Assembly: GCF_014203425.1 (NCBI RefSeq)
Contig: NZ_JACHJC010000001.1
Coordinates: forward strand, 5,172,001-5,236,000
Reading direction: 5' to 3'
Length of the DNA: 64,000 bases
Source: Micromonospora echinospora
Lineage (GTDB): Bacteria > Actinomycetota > Actinomycetes > Mycobacteriales > Micromonosporaceae
Shown: positions 47,201 through 59,200 of the stretch, in pieces
Layout of the letters: every line of letters starts with the position of its first letter
Numbering within the stretch: position 1 is the first letter of the stretch
Made by a program: the position numbers and the translations under genes
The notes under the pieces: model-generated
Databases searched by the model: none
Told to the model about the DNA's origin: nothing
The model's input: the letters and a program-made list of their open reading frames with translations, nothing else

Positions 47201-50200
47201 CGTCGCCGGGCCGCCGTCGACCCGATCAGGGTACGCAGCACGGCCGGCACCGGGCCGGCGCCGAGCGCTGCGCGCATCGCCGGCACGTCGATCACGGCCG
47301 GCACCAACGCCGGCCGCTCCGCCACCAGGGCGGCGTCGAACAGCTCCAACCCGATCTCGGCGCTCATCGGCGTCAGACCCGCCCGCGCGGACCGCGCCCG
47401 GTCCGCCTCGTCGATCGAGGCGGCCATGCCTGCCGTGTCCCACATCCCCCACGCCAGACTCACCGCAGGCAACCCGAGCTGCCGCCGGTAGACCGCAAGC
47501 CCGTCCAGGAACGCGTTGCCCGCCGCATACGCCGACTGACCCGGCGAACCCAACACACCCGCCACCGACGAGAACACCACGAACAGATCCAGATCAAGAC
47601 CCGCCGTCGCCTCGTGCAACAGCCAACCCGCCGACACCTTCGGCGCCAACACCCCCGCCAACCGCTCCGCCGTCAGCCCCTCCACCACACCGTCATCCAA
47701 CACACCAGCCGTGTGCACCACACCCGCCAGCCGACCCCCGGCAACGACCTCCGCCACCAGACCGAACACCTGGTCCCGGTCCGTCACATCACAGGCCACC
47801 ACCCGCACCGACGCACCCAACGCCGACAACCGCTCCGACAACTCACCCGCACCCACAGCCTCCGGACCACGCCGCGACACCAACACCAGCGACCGCACAC
47901 CATGCACCGACACCAGATGCTCCGCCACCAACGCACCCAACGCACCCGTACCACCGGTCACCAGCACCGCACCGTCACCCACGACCGGCGTCTCCACCGA
48001 CACCGGGGCGACCGCGCGCACCAGACGCGGCACGAACACCGCACCCGCACGCACCGCGACCTGACCGCCGTGCGTCGACGGCTCGTCGGCCACCGTGGTC
48101 AGCACACCCAGCAGCCCGGCATCCACGTCACCGTCCACGTCCGCCAGCACGATGCGACCCGGGTGCTCCGACTGCGCCGACCGCAGCAGACCCCACACCG
48201 CCGTACCGGCCAGGTCCGACACCCGGTCGTCCGCCGCCACCGACACCGCGCCCCGCGTCACCACCACGAGCCGCGACTCCGCCAGCGCATCGGCTGCCAG
48301 CCAGGACCGGACGGTCGCCAGCACCTCCGAGGTCGCCGCGCGTACCGCGTCGGGGACGGCCGTCTCCGGCCCGTCGAGCGGCAGCAGCAGCGCCCTCGGT
48401 GCGACCGTCCGGCCGGCGTCGACCGCCGCGACGAGCGCCTCGACGTCGCCGTACGCCGGCAGGTCGGCGGTTGCCGGCGAGCCGACCAGCGCCCACCCGG
48501 AGAGGTCCCCGGTGGCGGCGATCTCCTCGGCCTGCCAGGTGAGTTCGAACATCGCGCGGGCCGCCGCGCCCGCCGCGGTCACGCCGGTCAGCTCGCGCAG
48601 GGCGAGGGAGTCGACCGAGACCACGGCCGCGCCCGACTCGTCGCACGCGACCAGACGCACCGCCGAGCCCGTACGCGACAGCCGCACCCGCAGCACCCGC
48701 GCGCCCGAGGCATACACCTGCACACCCTCGAACGCGAACGGCACCCGCGGCCCACCCGAACCCTCCGCACCCACCAGCAGCCCGATCGGATGCAGCGCCG
48801 CATCCAGCAGCGCCGGGTGCACACCGAAGCGCGCCGCCTCCGTCGCCACCTCATCCGGCAACGCCACCTCGGCGAACACCTCGTCGCCGCCCGTCCACAC
48901 CCGGCGCAGCCCCCGGAACACCGGCCCGTACGCCAGGCCACGCTCCGCAAGCACCGGATACCAGCCCGCCACGTCCACCTCGGACGCACCGACCGGCGGC
49001 CACTCCCCCACGCCCGGCTCGTCGGCCGACACCGGCTCCAGCACACCCTCCGCATGCCGCACCCAGTCAGCCTCCGGATCACCCTCGGACTGCGAGTGCA
49101 CCGCCACGACCCGGGTGCCGGTCTCGTCGGCCGCACCGACGCGCACCTGCACCCGCACCGCGCCGGACTCCGGCAGCACCAGCGGCGCGGCCACGGTCAG
49201 CTCCCGCACCCGCGACGCGCCCACCTCGTCGCCCGCCCGGACCGCCAACTCCACCAGAGCGGCACCGGGAACGACCACCACACCGGACACGACGTGGTCG
49301 GCGAGCCACACGTGGGTGGTGAGGGACAGCCGGCCTGTCAACACCACCATGTCCTCGCCCGCCACGGAGACCGCCGCGCCGAGCAGCGGGTGCCCGGCCA
49401 CGCCGAGGCCCGCCCCGGACACGTCGGCGGTACGCGTCTGGCCCGCGCCGAGCCAGTACCGCTGGTGCTGGAAGGCGTACGTCGGCAGGTCGACCCGGGC
49501 GGCGCCGGCGTCGGTGAACCACTGCGTCCAGGTCACCGGGACGCCGTGGACGTGCAGGTCGGCGAGGGCGTGCAGGAGTGCCTGCGCGGCGGGCCGGTCC
49601 CGGCGCTGGACGGCCACCGCGAGCGCGTCCTCGGCGAGCAGGTCGGCGTTCATCGCGGTCAGGACGCTCTGCGGGCCGATCTCCAGGAAGGTGTCGACCC
49701 CGGTGGCCCGCAGGGCGGCGATGCCGTCGGCGTAGCGGACGGCCTCCCGCACGTGCCGCACCCAGTACTCGGCGCGGGTGATCTCCTGCGGGTCGGCGAG
49801 CGCGCCGGTCAGGTTCGACACCACCGGCAGCAGCGGCGCCCGGAACGTCAGCCCCGCCAGGACGGCGCGGAACTCGTCGAGCATCGGTGCCACCAGCGGG
49901 CTGTGGAACGCGTGGCTGACGGTGAGCCGGCGCGTACGCACACCCCGGTCCCGCCAGACCCGCTCCACCTCGTCCAGGGCCTCGACGGCACCGGACACCA
50001 CCACTGCGGCCGGACCGTTGACCGCCGCGATACCCAGCCGATCGGTCATCCCGGCGAGAGACTCCGCCACCGCAGCCTCGTCGGCGGCCACGGCCAGCAT
50101 GCCGCCGCCCGTAGGCAACGCCTGCATCAACCGACCCCGCGCGGCCACGAGGACGCACGCGTCGGCCAGGGACAACACCCCGGCCACGTACGCCGCCGTC

Positions 50201-53200
50201 ACCTCACCGATCGAGTGACCAGCCACCACGTCGGGCACGACCCCGAACGACTCCACCAGACGGAACAGCGCCACCTCGACCGCGAACAACCCGGCCTGCG
50301 TGAACACCGTCTGATCCAGCAACTCCGCCTCGGCGGAACCCGACGACGCGAACAGCACCTCCCGCAACGGACGCGGCAGCAACGGATCGAGGTGTCCGCA
50401 CACCTCGTCCAGCGCGGTCGCGAACACCGGGAACCCGGCCGACAGCTCCCGGCCCATCCCGGCGCGCTGCGCGCCCTGGCCGGAGAAGAGCACGGCCAGC
50501 TGCGTACGCGTCGCGCCCGTGCCGGTGACCAGGGTGGCGGCCGGCTCACCGTCGGCGAGGGCGCGCAGCCCGGCCAGCAGTTCGTCCCGGTCCGTCGCGG
50601 TGACCACCGCGCGGTGCTCCATGACGGCCCGGCTGACGGTCGACGACCAGCCGACGTCGAGGGGGCGCAGTTCCTCGTCGCCGGCGATCCAGCGGGCCCA
50701 GCGCTCCGCCTGGGCCGCGACGGCGGCCTCGGAGCGGGCCGACAGCAGCACCGGCGACGGCAGCTGCCCGGCGGTGGGCGTCGGCGCGCCCTCGCCCCGG
50801 GTCGGCTCCGCCTCGGCGGGCGGCTGCTCGATGATCACATGCGCGTTCGTGCCGCTGACGCCGAACGACGAGATCGCGGCGCGACGGGGGCGGCCCGCCG
50901 CGGGCCAGTCGCGGGCCTCGGTGAGCAGGGAGACCGCCCCGGCGCTCCACTCGATGTGCGGGGACGGCTCGTCGACGTGCAGCGTCGACGGCAGCTCGCC
51001 GTGCCGCATCGCCATGATCATCTTGATGATGCCGGCCGCCCCGGCGGCGGCCTGGGTGTGGCCGATGTTCGACTTGACCGAGCCCAGCCAGAGCGGCCGG
51101 TCGGCGGGCCGGTCCTGCCCGTACGTCGCCAGCAGGGCCTGCGCCTCGATCGGGTCGCCCAGGGTCGTGCCGGTGCCGTGCGCCTCGACGGCGTCCACGT
51201 CGGCGGTGGTGAGCCGGGCGTTCGCGAGGGCCTGCCGGATGACCCGCTGCTGCGACGGGCCGTTGGGGGCCGTCAGCCCGTTCGACGCGCCGTCCTGGTT
51301 CACGGCGCTGCCCCGTACCACCGCCAGGATCCGCCGGCCCTCCCGCTGCGCGTCGGAGAGTCGTTGCACGAGCAGCACGCCTACGCCCTCGGACCAGCCC
51401 GTGCCGTCCGCCGACGCCGCAAAGGACTTGCACCGGCCGTCGGCCGACAGGCCCCGCTGCCGGGAGAACTCGATGAACGTCCCCGGCGTCGCCATGACGG
51501 TCACGCCGCCGGCCAGGGCGAGGTCGCACTCGCCGCCGCGCAGTGCCTGCACCGCGAGGTGCAGCGCGACCAGCGACGACGAGCACGCCGTGTCGACAGT
51601 GACGGCCGGGCCTTCGAAGCCGAAGGTGTACGCCACCCGGCCGGACAGCACGCTGCCGGAGGTGCCGGTGCCGAGGTAGCCGCCCACGCCCTCGGGCAGG
51701 TCCTGCACGCCGGAGGCGTAGTCGTGGTACATCAGGCCGGCGAAGACGCCGGTCCGGCTGCCGCGCAGCCGCGACGGGTCGAGGCCGGCCGACTCGAACG
51801 TCTCCCAGGACGCCTCCAGCAGCAGCCGCTGCTGCGGGTCCATGGCGATCGCCTCGCGCGGCGAGATGCCGAAGAAGTCCGGGTCGAACTCGGCGGCCCC
51901 GTACAGGAAGCCACCGTGGCGGGTGTACGACGTCCCGGGGTTGTCCGGGTCGGGGTGGAAGAGCCGGTCGAGGTCCCAGCCCCGGTCGGTGGGGAACTCG
52001 CCGATGCCGTCGGCGCCGGCGGCGACCAGGTCCCACAGCTGCTGCGGGTTCGTCACGCCGCCCGGGTAGCGGCAGGCCATGCCCACGATGGCGATCGGCT
52101 CGTCGACGTTTGTCGCCCGCACGGCCTGCTGCTGCGCGGCGACCTGGCCGGACAGCTGCTCGTACAGGTGCTCCGACAGGGCAGCGGGGGTCGGGTAGTC
52201 GAAGACGAGCGTCGACGTGAGCCGCAGTCCGCTCGCGCTGTTGATCCGGTTGCGCAGCTCGACAGCGGTCAGCGAGTCGAAGCCCAGTTCCCGGAACGCC
52301 CGGTCCGCCGGCACCGCCTCGGCGCCGCCGTGGCCGAGGACCTGCGCGATCATTCCGCGCACCAGCAGCGCCACCTGCGTACGCGCCTCCTGCGGGTCGA
52401 GGCCGGCCAGCCGGTCGGCCCACGCGCCGGTGCCGGAGCGGCGGCGCTTCGCGGCCGGTCCCACCAGGCCCCGCAGCATCACCGGCACCCGGCCGGCGGC
52501 GGTCTGCGCCCGCATGGCGGGTAGGTCGACCACGGCCGGCACCAGCGCCGCGCCGCCGTGGGTCAGGGCGGCGTCCCACAGCCCGAGCCCGACGGGGGCG
52601 GTCATCGGGACCAGGCCGGCCCGGGTCACGCGGGCCCGGTCGGTGTCGTTGATCGACGCCGCCATGCCGTCGGTGTCCCACATGCCCCACGCGAGGCTGA
52701 CGGCGGGCAGCCCGCGCTGCGCCCGCAGCACGGCGAGGGCGTCCAGGAAGGCGTTGCCGGCCGCGTACGCGGCCTGGCCGGGAGAGCCGAGCACCCCGGC
52801 GACGGAGGAGAAGAGCACGAACAGGTCGAGGTCCAGCTCGGCGGTCGCCTCGTGCAGCCACCAGCCCGCCGTGACCTTCGGGGCCAGCACGTCCGCCAGC
52901 CGGTCGGCGGTGATCCCGCTGACGATGCCGTCGTCGAGGACGCCGGCGGTGTGGACCACCCCGGCCAGGCGGTCGTCGGCGGTGATGGACCGGACCAGCT
53001 CGCCGACGCGCTCGCGGTCGGTCACGTCCGTGGCGACCACGCGGGCGGTCGCGCCCAGCGCGGCCAGCCGCCGCACCAGTTCGTCGGCGCCGGGGGCGGC
53101 CGGCCCCTGCCGGGACACCAGCACCAGCGAACGCACGCCGTACGCGGTGACGAGGTGTTCGGACACCAGGGCGCCCAGCGATCCGGTGCCGCCGGTCACC

Positions 53201-56200
53201 AGGACGGTTCCCCCGTCGAGGGTCGCCGGGGTCCGCGCGGCGCCCGTGGCGCGGACCAGCCGCGGCAGGTACGCCGTTCCCGAACGCACCGCGACCTGCC
53301 CGCCGAGGGCGGGGTCGTCGGCGGCTGCGGCGAGCAGGGCCAGCAGGTCGGCGTCCAGGTCGGCGCCGGGTTCCAGGTCGGCCAGCACGAGCCGGCCGGG
53401 GTGCTCCGACTGGGCCGAGCGCAGCAGGCCCCAGACCGCCGCCCCCGCCAGGTCGCTGACGCGGTCGTCGGCGCCGGTGGCCACGGCGCCGCGGGTCACG
53501 ACGACCAGCCTCGAGTCCGCCAGCGGCTCGGCCGCCAGCCACGCCTGCACCGCGCCGAGGACGTCCGTCGTGACGGAGCGCACCGCGTCGGGCACGTCCG
53601 TCCCGGAGGTCGCCGGGGTGACGGGTAGCAGCAGCGCCGCCGGGGCGGTGCCGTCCGTCGCCGCCGTGGTCAGAGCGGCGACGTCGGCGTACGCCGGGAG
53701 CTGCGGCGCGCCGTCGAGCGGGCGGTCACCGAGCACGGCCCAGCCGTACGCGCCGTCGGGCGCGGCGATCTGCTCGGGCTGCCAGGAGACCTCGAACAGG
53801 GATCGGTACGCCTCGTCCGGCGCGGCCGCCAGGCCGGTCATCTCGCGCAGTGCCAGCGAGTCCACCGACACCACGGGCACGCCCGTCTCGTCGGCGGCGA
53901 CCAGCCGCACCGAGTTGCCGGAGGCGGTGAGGCGGACCCGGAGCGTCCGGGCGCCGACGGCGTGGACCTGCACACCCTCGAACGCGAACGGCACCTGGGG
54001 CCCGCCGCCCGACTGGTCGGCGGGCAGCAGCCCGACGGGGTGCAGGGCGGCGTCCAGCAGCGCCGGGTGCACCCCGAAGCCCGCCGGGTCACCGGTGACC
54101 TCGTCGGGGAGGGCGACCTCGGCGAACACCTCGCCGTCGGCGGTCCACGCCCGGCGCAGGCCCCGGAAGACCGGCCCGTACGCGAGCCCGTGCTCGGCGA
54201 CCGTCGCGTACCAGCCGGTGACGTCCACCTCGGACGCGCCGGGTGGCGGCCAGGCGCCCAGGGTGGGCTCGTCGGCAGTGGGGGCGCCGACGAGGCCGTC
54301 GGCGTGCCGGGTCCAGCCCGACTCGGAGTCGTCCTCGGGCTGGGAGTGCACGGTCACCGAGCGGCTGCCGGTCCCGTCGACGGGACCGACCCGGACCTGG
54401 ACCCGTACCCCGCCGCCGGTGGCGGGCAGCACGAGCGGGGCGAGGACGGTCAGCTCACGGACACGGGAGGCACCGACCTCGTCGCCCGCCCGGACGACGA
54501 GGTCCACCAGGGCGGTGCCCGGCACGACCACGGCGCCGGAGACGACGTGGTCGGCGAGCCACGGGTGCGTCGACACCGACAGCCGGCCGGTCAGCACCAC
54601 CATGTCCTCGCCGGCGACCGACACCGCCGCGCCGAGCAGCGGGTGCCGCGCCACGCCGAGGCCGGCCCCGGAGACGTCGGCGGACTGGCCGGTGGGCGGC
54701 AGCCAGTACCGCTCCCGCTGGAAGGCGTACGTGGGCAGGTCGACCCGCCGCGCGCCGGTCTCGGCGAACCACGACTGCCAGGTCACCGGCACGCCGTGCA
54801 CGTGCAACTCGGCCAGGGCGTGCAGCAACGCCTGCGCCTCCGAACGGTCACGGCGCTGCACAGCCACCGCCAGCACGGCCTCGTCATCGGCGAGCAGGTC
54901 GGCGTTCATAGCGGTCAGCACGCTCTGCGGGCCGACCTCCAGGAAGGTGTCAACCCCGGCAGCCCGCAGGGCGGCGACCCCGTCGGCGTACCGCACAGCC
55001 TCGCGCACGTGCCGCACCCAATACTCCGGCGTGCAGATCTCATCGCCAGCCAGGGCACCGGTCACGTTCGACACGACCGGCAACAACGGCGCCGCAAACG
55101 CCAACCCACCCAGAACCGCACGGAACTCATCAAGCATCGGCGCCATCAACGGACTGTGGAACGCGTGGCTGACGGTGAGCCGGCGGGTACGCACCCCCCG
55201 ATCCCGCCAAACCCGCTCCACCTCGTCCAACACCTCAACCGCACCCGACACCACCACGGCGGCAGGCCCGTTGACAGCGGCGATGCCGGCGCGGTCGGTC
55301 AGCCCCGCGATCGACTCCACCACCGCCGCCTCATCAGCGGCCACCGCCAGCATCCCGCCACCGGTCGGCAACGCCTGCATCAACCGACCCCGCGCCGCCA
55401 CGAGGGCGCACGCATCCGCCAGGGACAGCACACCCGCGACATGCGCCGCCGTCACCTCACCGATCGAATGACCGGCCAGCATGTCGGGAACAATCCCGAA
55501 CGACTCCACCAGGCGGAACAACGCCACCTCGACCGCGAACAACCCGGCCTGCGTGAACACCGTCTGATCCAGCAACCCCGCCTCAGCGGAACCCTCCGAC
55601 GCGAACAGCACCTCCTTGAGCGGACGCGGCAACAACGGATCCAACTGCCCACACACCTCGTCCAACGCGGCGGCAAACACCGGGAACAGGGCGGACAACT
55701 CCCGGCCCATCCCGGCACGCTGCGCACCCTGACCCGAGAACAGCAGCGCCAGCTGGCCGCGCTGGCCGCCCGGGCCGGTGAGCACGCCGGCCGAGAGCTC
55801 GCCCGCCGACACGGCTTCGAGGCCCGCCAGCAGTTCGTCCCGGCTCGCCCCGGACACGACGGCCCGGTGCTCCAGTACGGAGCGCGACGCCACCGACGAC
55901 CACGCCACGTCGAGCGGGCGCGGGGCCCCGGTGCCGCCGAGCCACTGCGCCCAGCGGCCGGCCTGCGCCGACAGCCCGGCCGCGTCGCGGGCCGACAGCA
56001 GCAGCGGCAGCACCGCCGGCACGCGGGACGGCTCGTCACCGGTGACCGGCTCGTCGCCGTCGGCCGGCTCGTCCGCGTCGGTCGGCGTGGGCGGCTGCTC
56101 CAGGATCAGGTGCACGTTCGTACCGCTGATGCCGAACGACGACACGGCGGCCCGGCGCGGCCGGTCCACCGCCGGCCAGGGGCGCGCCTCGGTGAGCAGG

Positions 56201-59200
56201 GAGACCGCGCCGGCGGACCAGTCCACGTGGGGGGTCGGCTCGTCGAGGTGCAGGGTCCGTGGGAGCAGGCCGTACCGCATCGCCTGCACCATTTTGATCA
56301 TGCCGGCGACGCCGGCGGCGGCCTGGCTGTGGCCGATGTTCGACTTGATCGAGCCGAGCAGCAGCGGCCGGTCGGCGGGGCGGCCCTGACCGTACGTGGC
56401 CAGCAGGGCCTGCGCCTCGATCGGGTCGCCGAGCGTCGTTCCCGTGCCGTGCGCCTCGACCGCGTCCACGTCGGCCGTGGTCAACCGGGCGTTCGCGAGG
56501 GCCTGCCGGATCACCCGCTGCTGGGCGGGGCCGTTGGGGGCGGTGAGGCCGTTGGACGCGCCGTCCTGGTTGACGGCGCTGCCGGCGAGCACGGCGAGCA
56601 CCTGGCGGCCCTGCCGCCGGGCGTCGGAGAGCCGCTGGACCAGCAGCACGCCGACGCCCTCCGACCAGCCGGTGCCGTCGGCGTCGGCGGCGAAGGACTT
56701 GCAGCGCCCGTCCGGGGCGAGGCCGCCCTGGCGGGAGAACTCGACGAAGGCACCGGGGGTCACCATGACGGTGACGCCGCCGGCCAGCGCCATGTCGCAC
56801 TCGCCGCCGCGCAGCGCCTGAGCGGCCAGGTGCACCGCCACGAGGGAGGACGAGCAGGCGGTGTCGACCGTCACCGCCGGGCCCTCCAGCCCGAAGGTGT
56901 ACGACACGCGGCCGGAGATGACGCTGTGCGCGCCGCCGGTGAGCTGGTAGCCGGCCAGCTCGGCCGGTGTGTCGGTGGTGCCGTAGCCCGACGGGGAGGC
57001 GCCGACGAAGACGCCGGTACGGCTGCCGCGCAGCTCCTCCGGGTCGATGCCGGCCTGCTCCATGGCCTCCCAGGACGCCTCCAGCAGCAGCCGCTGCTGC
57101 GGGTCCATGGCGACGGCCTCGCGCGGCGAGATGCCGAAGAAGCCCGGGTCGAACGTAGTGGCGCCGTCGACGAAGCCGCCCTCGCGGGTGTGTGAGACGG
57201 GTTGCCCGTCGGCGTCGACGGCCAGCAGCCGGCCCATGTCCCAGTGGCGGTCGTCGGGGAAGCCGCTGATGCCGTCGCGCCCGGTGGCGACCAGCTCCCA
57301 CAGGTCGTCCGGGTTGGCCACGCCGCCCGGGTAGCGGCAGCTCATACCGACGATGACGATCGGGTCGCCGTCCACCGGCCCGGCGGGGCCCCAGGCGGTC
57401 ACGGTCTCGACCTCGTGCAGGCGCAGCGTCGCCGACAGGTGGTCGGCGAGGGCGGCCGGGTTCGGGTAGTCGAAGACCAGGGTGGTGGGCAGGGTGAGGC
57501 CGGTGGCGGCGCCGAGCCGGTTGCGCAGCTCGACGGCGGTCAGCGAGTCGAAGCCGAGTTCCTTGAACGCCCGGCCGGCCTTGACCAGGTCCGTGCCGGA
57601 GTGGCCGAGCACGGCGGCGGTGTGCGTGCGTACGAGCTCGGTCAGGTGGCGGTCCTGCTCGGCGCGGGGCAGCGTCAGCAGGTGCTGCCGCAGCCCGCCG
57701 CCGACGGTGCCCTCCGGTTCCGCGTCGACCACGCGCAGGGCGTCGCGCGCCTCGGCGACGTCGTCGAGCAGGGGGCGGGCGCGGGCGGCGGCGAACGCCG
57801 GGGTGAACAGGGACCAGTCGACGTCCGCCACGGTCACCGACGGCACGGCCCGGCCGACGGCGCTGCGCAGCGCGTACACGGCCTGGGCCGGCGACATCGG
57901 GCTGAGGCCGCGGCGGGCCAGCAGTTCCTGCCCCTCGCCGCTGGCCATGCCGCCGTCGGCCCAGGGGCCCCACGCCACGGCGGTGGCGGCCAGGCCGCGG
58001 GCGCGGCGCCGCTCGGCGAGGGCGTCGAGGAAGGCGTTGCCGGCGGCGTACGCGGCCTGGCCGCCGCTGCCCCAGATGCCGGCGATCGAGGAGAACAGCA
58101 CGAACGCGTCGAGCGGTCGGTCGCCCAGCAGCTCGTCCAGGTGCACGGCGCCGGCGATCTTGCCGTCGAGCACCCCGGCCAGGCCGGCGAGGTCGGTGTC
58201 GACGAGCATGGTCAGCTGGCCCACCCCGGCGGCGTGCACCACCGCGGTCAGCGGCGCCGGGTCGGCCTCGACGTCGCGCAGCAGCGCCTCGACGCGGGCG
58301 CGGTCGGCCATGTCGGCGGCGACCAGGGTCACCCGGGCGCCGAGCGCGGTCAGTTCGTCGCGCAGCTCGGCCGCCCCGGGGGCGTGCTCGCCGCGGCGGC
58401 TGGTCAGCACGAGGTGCTCGGCGCCGTTGGCCGCCGCCCAGCGGGCCACGTGCGCGCCCAGCGCGCCGGTGCCGCCAGTGACGAGGACGGTGCCGGACGG
58501 CTGCCAGCGGTCGACGGCGCCGACGGCCGCCGGCGTGGCGCGCACCAGGCGCCGCACGAAGACGCCAGAGGGCCGCACGGCAACCTGGTCCTCGGGGCCG
58601 CCCCTGGTCAGGACGCCCACCGCGTGGTCCCAGTCGTCGCGCCCGGGCGCGTCCGGCAGGTCGACCAGGCCGCCCCAGAGCTGCGGGTGTTCCAGCCCGG
58701 CGACCCGGGCCAGGCCCCACAGCCCGCCCTGGGCGACGCTGCGCACCGGGTCGGTGTCGCCGGTGCCGACCCCGCCCCGCGTGAGCATCCACAGTGGTGC
58801 CGCGACGTCGGCGGCGTGCAGGGCCTGCACCAGCGTCATCGTGGCGGCCGTGCCGAGCGGCACCGCCGGCTGGCCGGGGTGGGGTCGCTCCAGCAGGCCC
58901 AGCAGGGAGACGATCCCGGTGAACGGGGGGTCCCCCACGGCGCCGGCCAGCCGCGACGTCACCTGGTCGCGCTCGGCGAGCGGGTCCACCGCCAGCCGGG
59001 ACACCTCGCCGCCGGCGGCGCTCAGCGCCCCCGCGAGCGCCCCGGCCCACTCGGTCGTGGCGGCGTCGTCGGCGGGCTCCACGAGCAGCCAGCGTCCCGG
59101 CGGGGTGAGCGGTGCGGGGACGGTGGTCCGCTTCCACACCACCCGGTACGACCAGCCGTCGACGACGGCGTCCCGCAGCCGCGCCCTGCGCCAGGACGAC

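Larger units (their letters stand above)
46950..52110 (-). other. Module B3: KS-AT(malonyl)-DH-KR(B-type)-ACP
   Basis: The KS active Cys is near 3517 and it carries the MYHDYAS and [12 protein letters not shown] signature. AT GHSIGE is near 3975. HAFH near 4076 is followed by SPLVAPM, slightly different from the neighbouring SPLMEPM. The DH has His near 4281 ([11 protein letters not shown]) and Asp near 4446. The B-type KR (LDD) has GGTGALG near 4730 and Tyr near 4870; the ACP serine is near 5036. A double bond is expected. Its KR DNA is nearly identical to that of B4 and D1, and its AT DNA to that of B5 and B4. Confidence 0.92.
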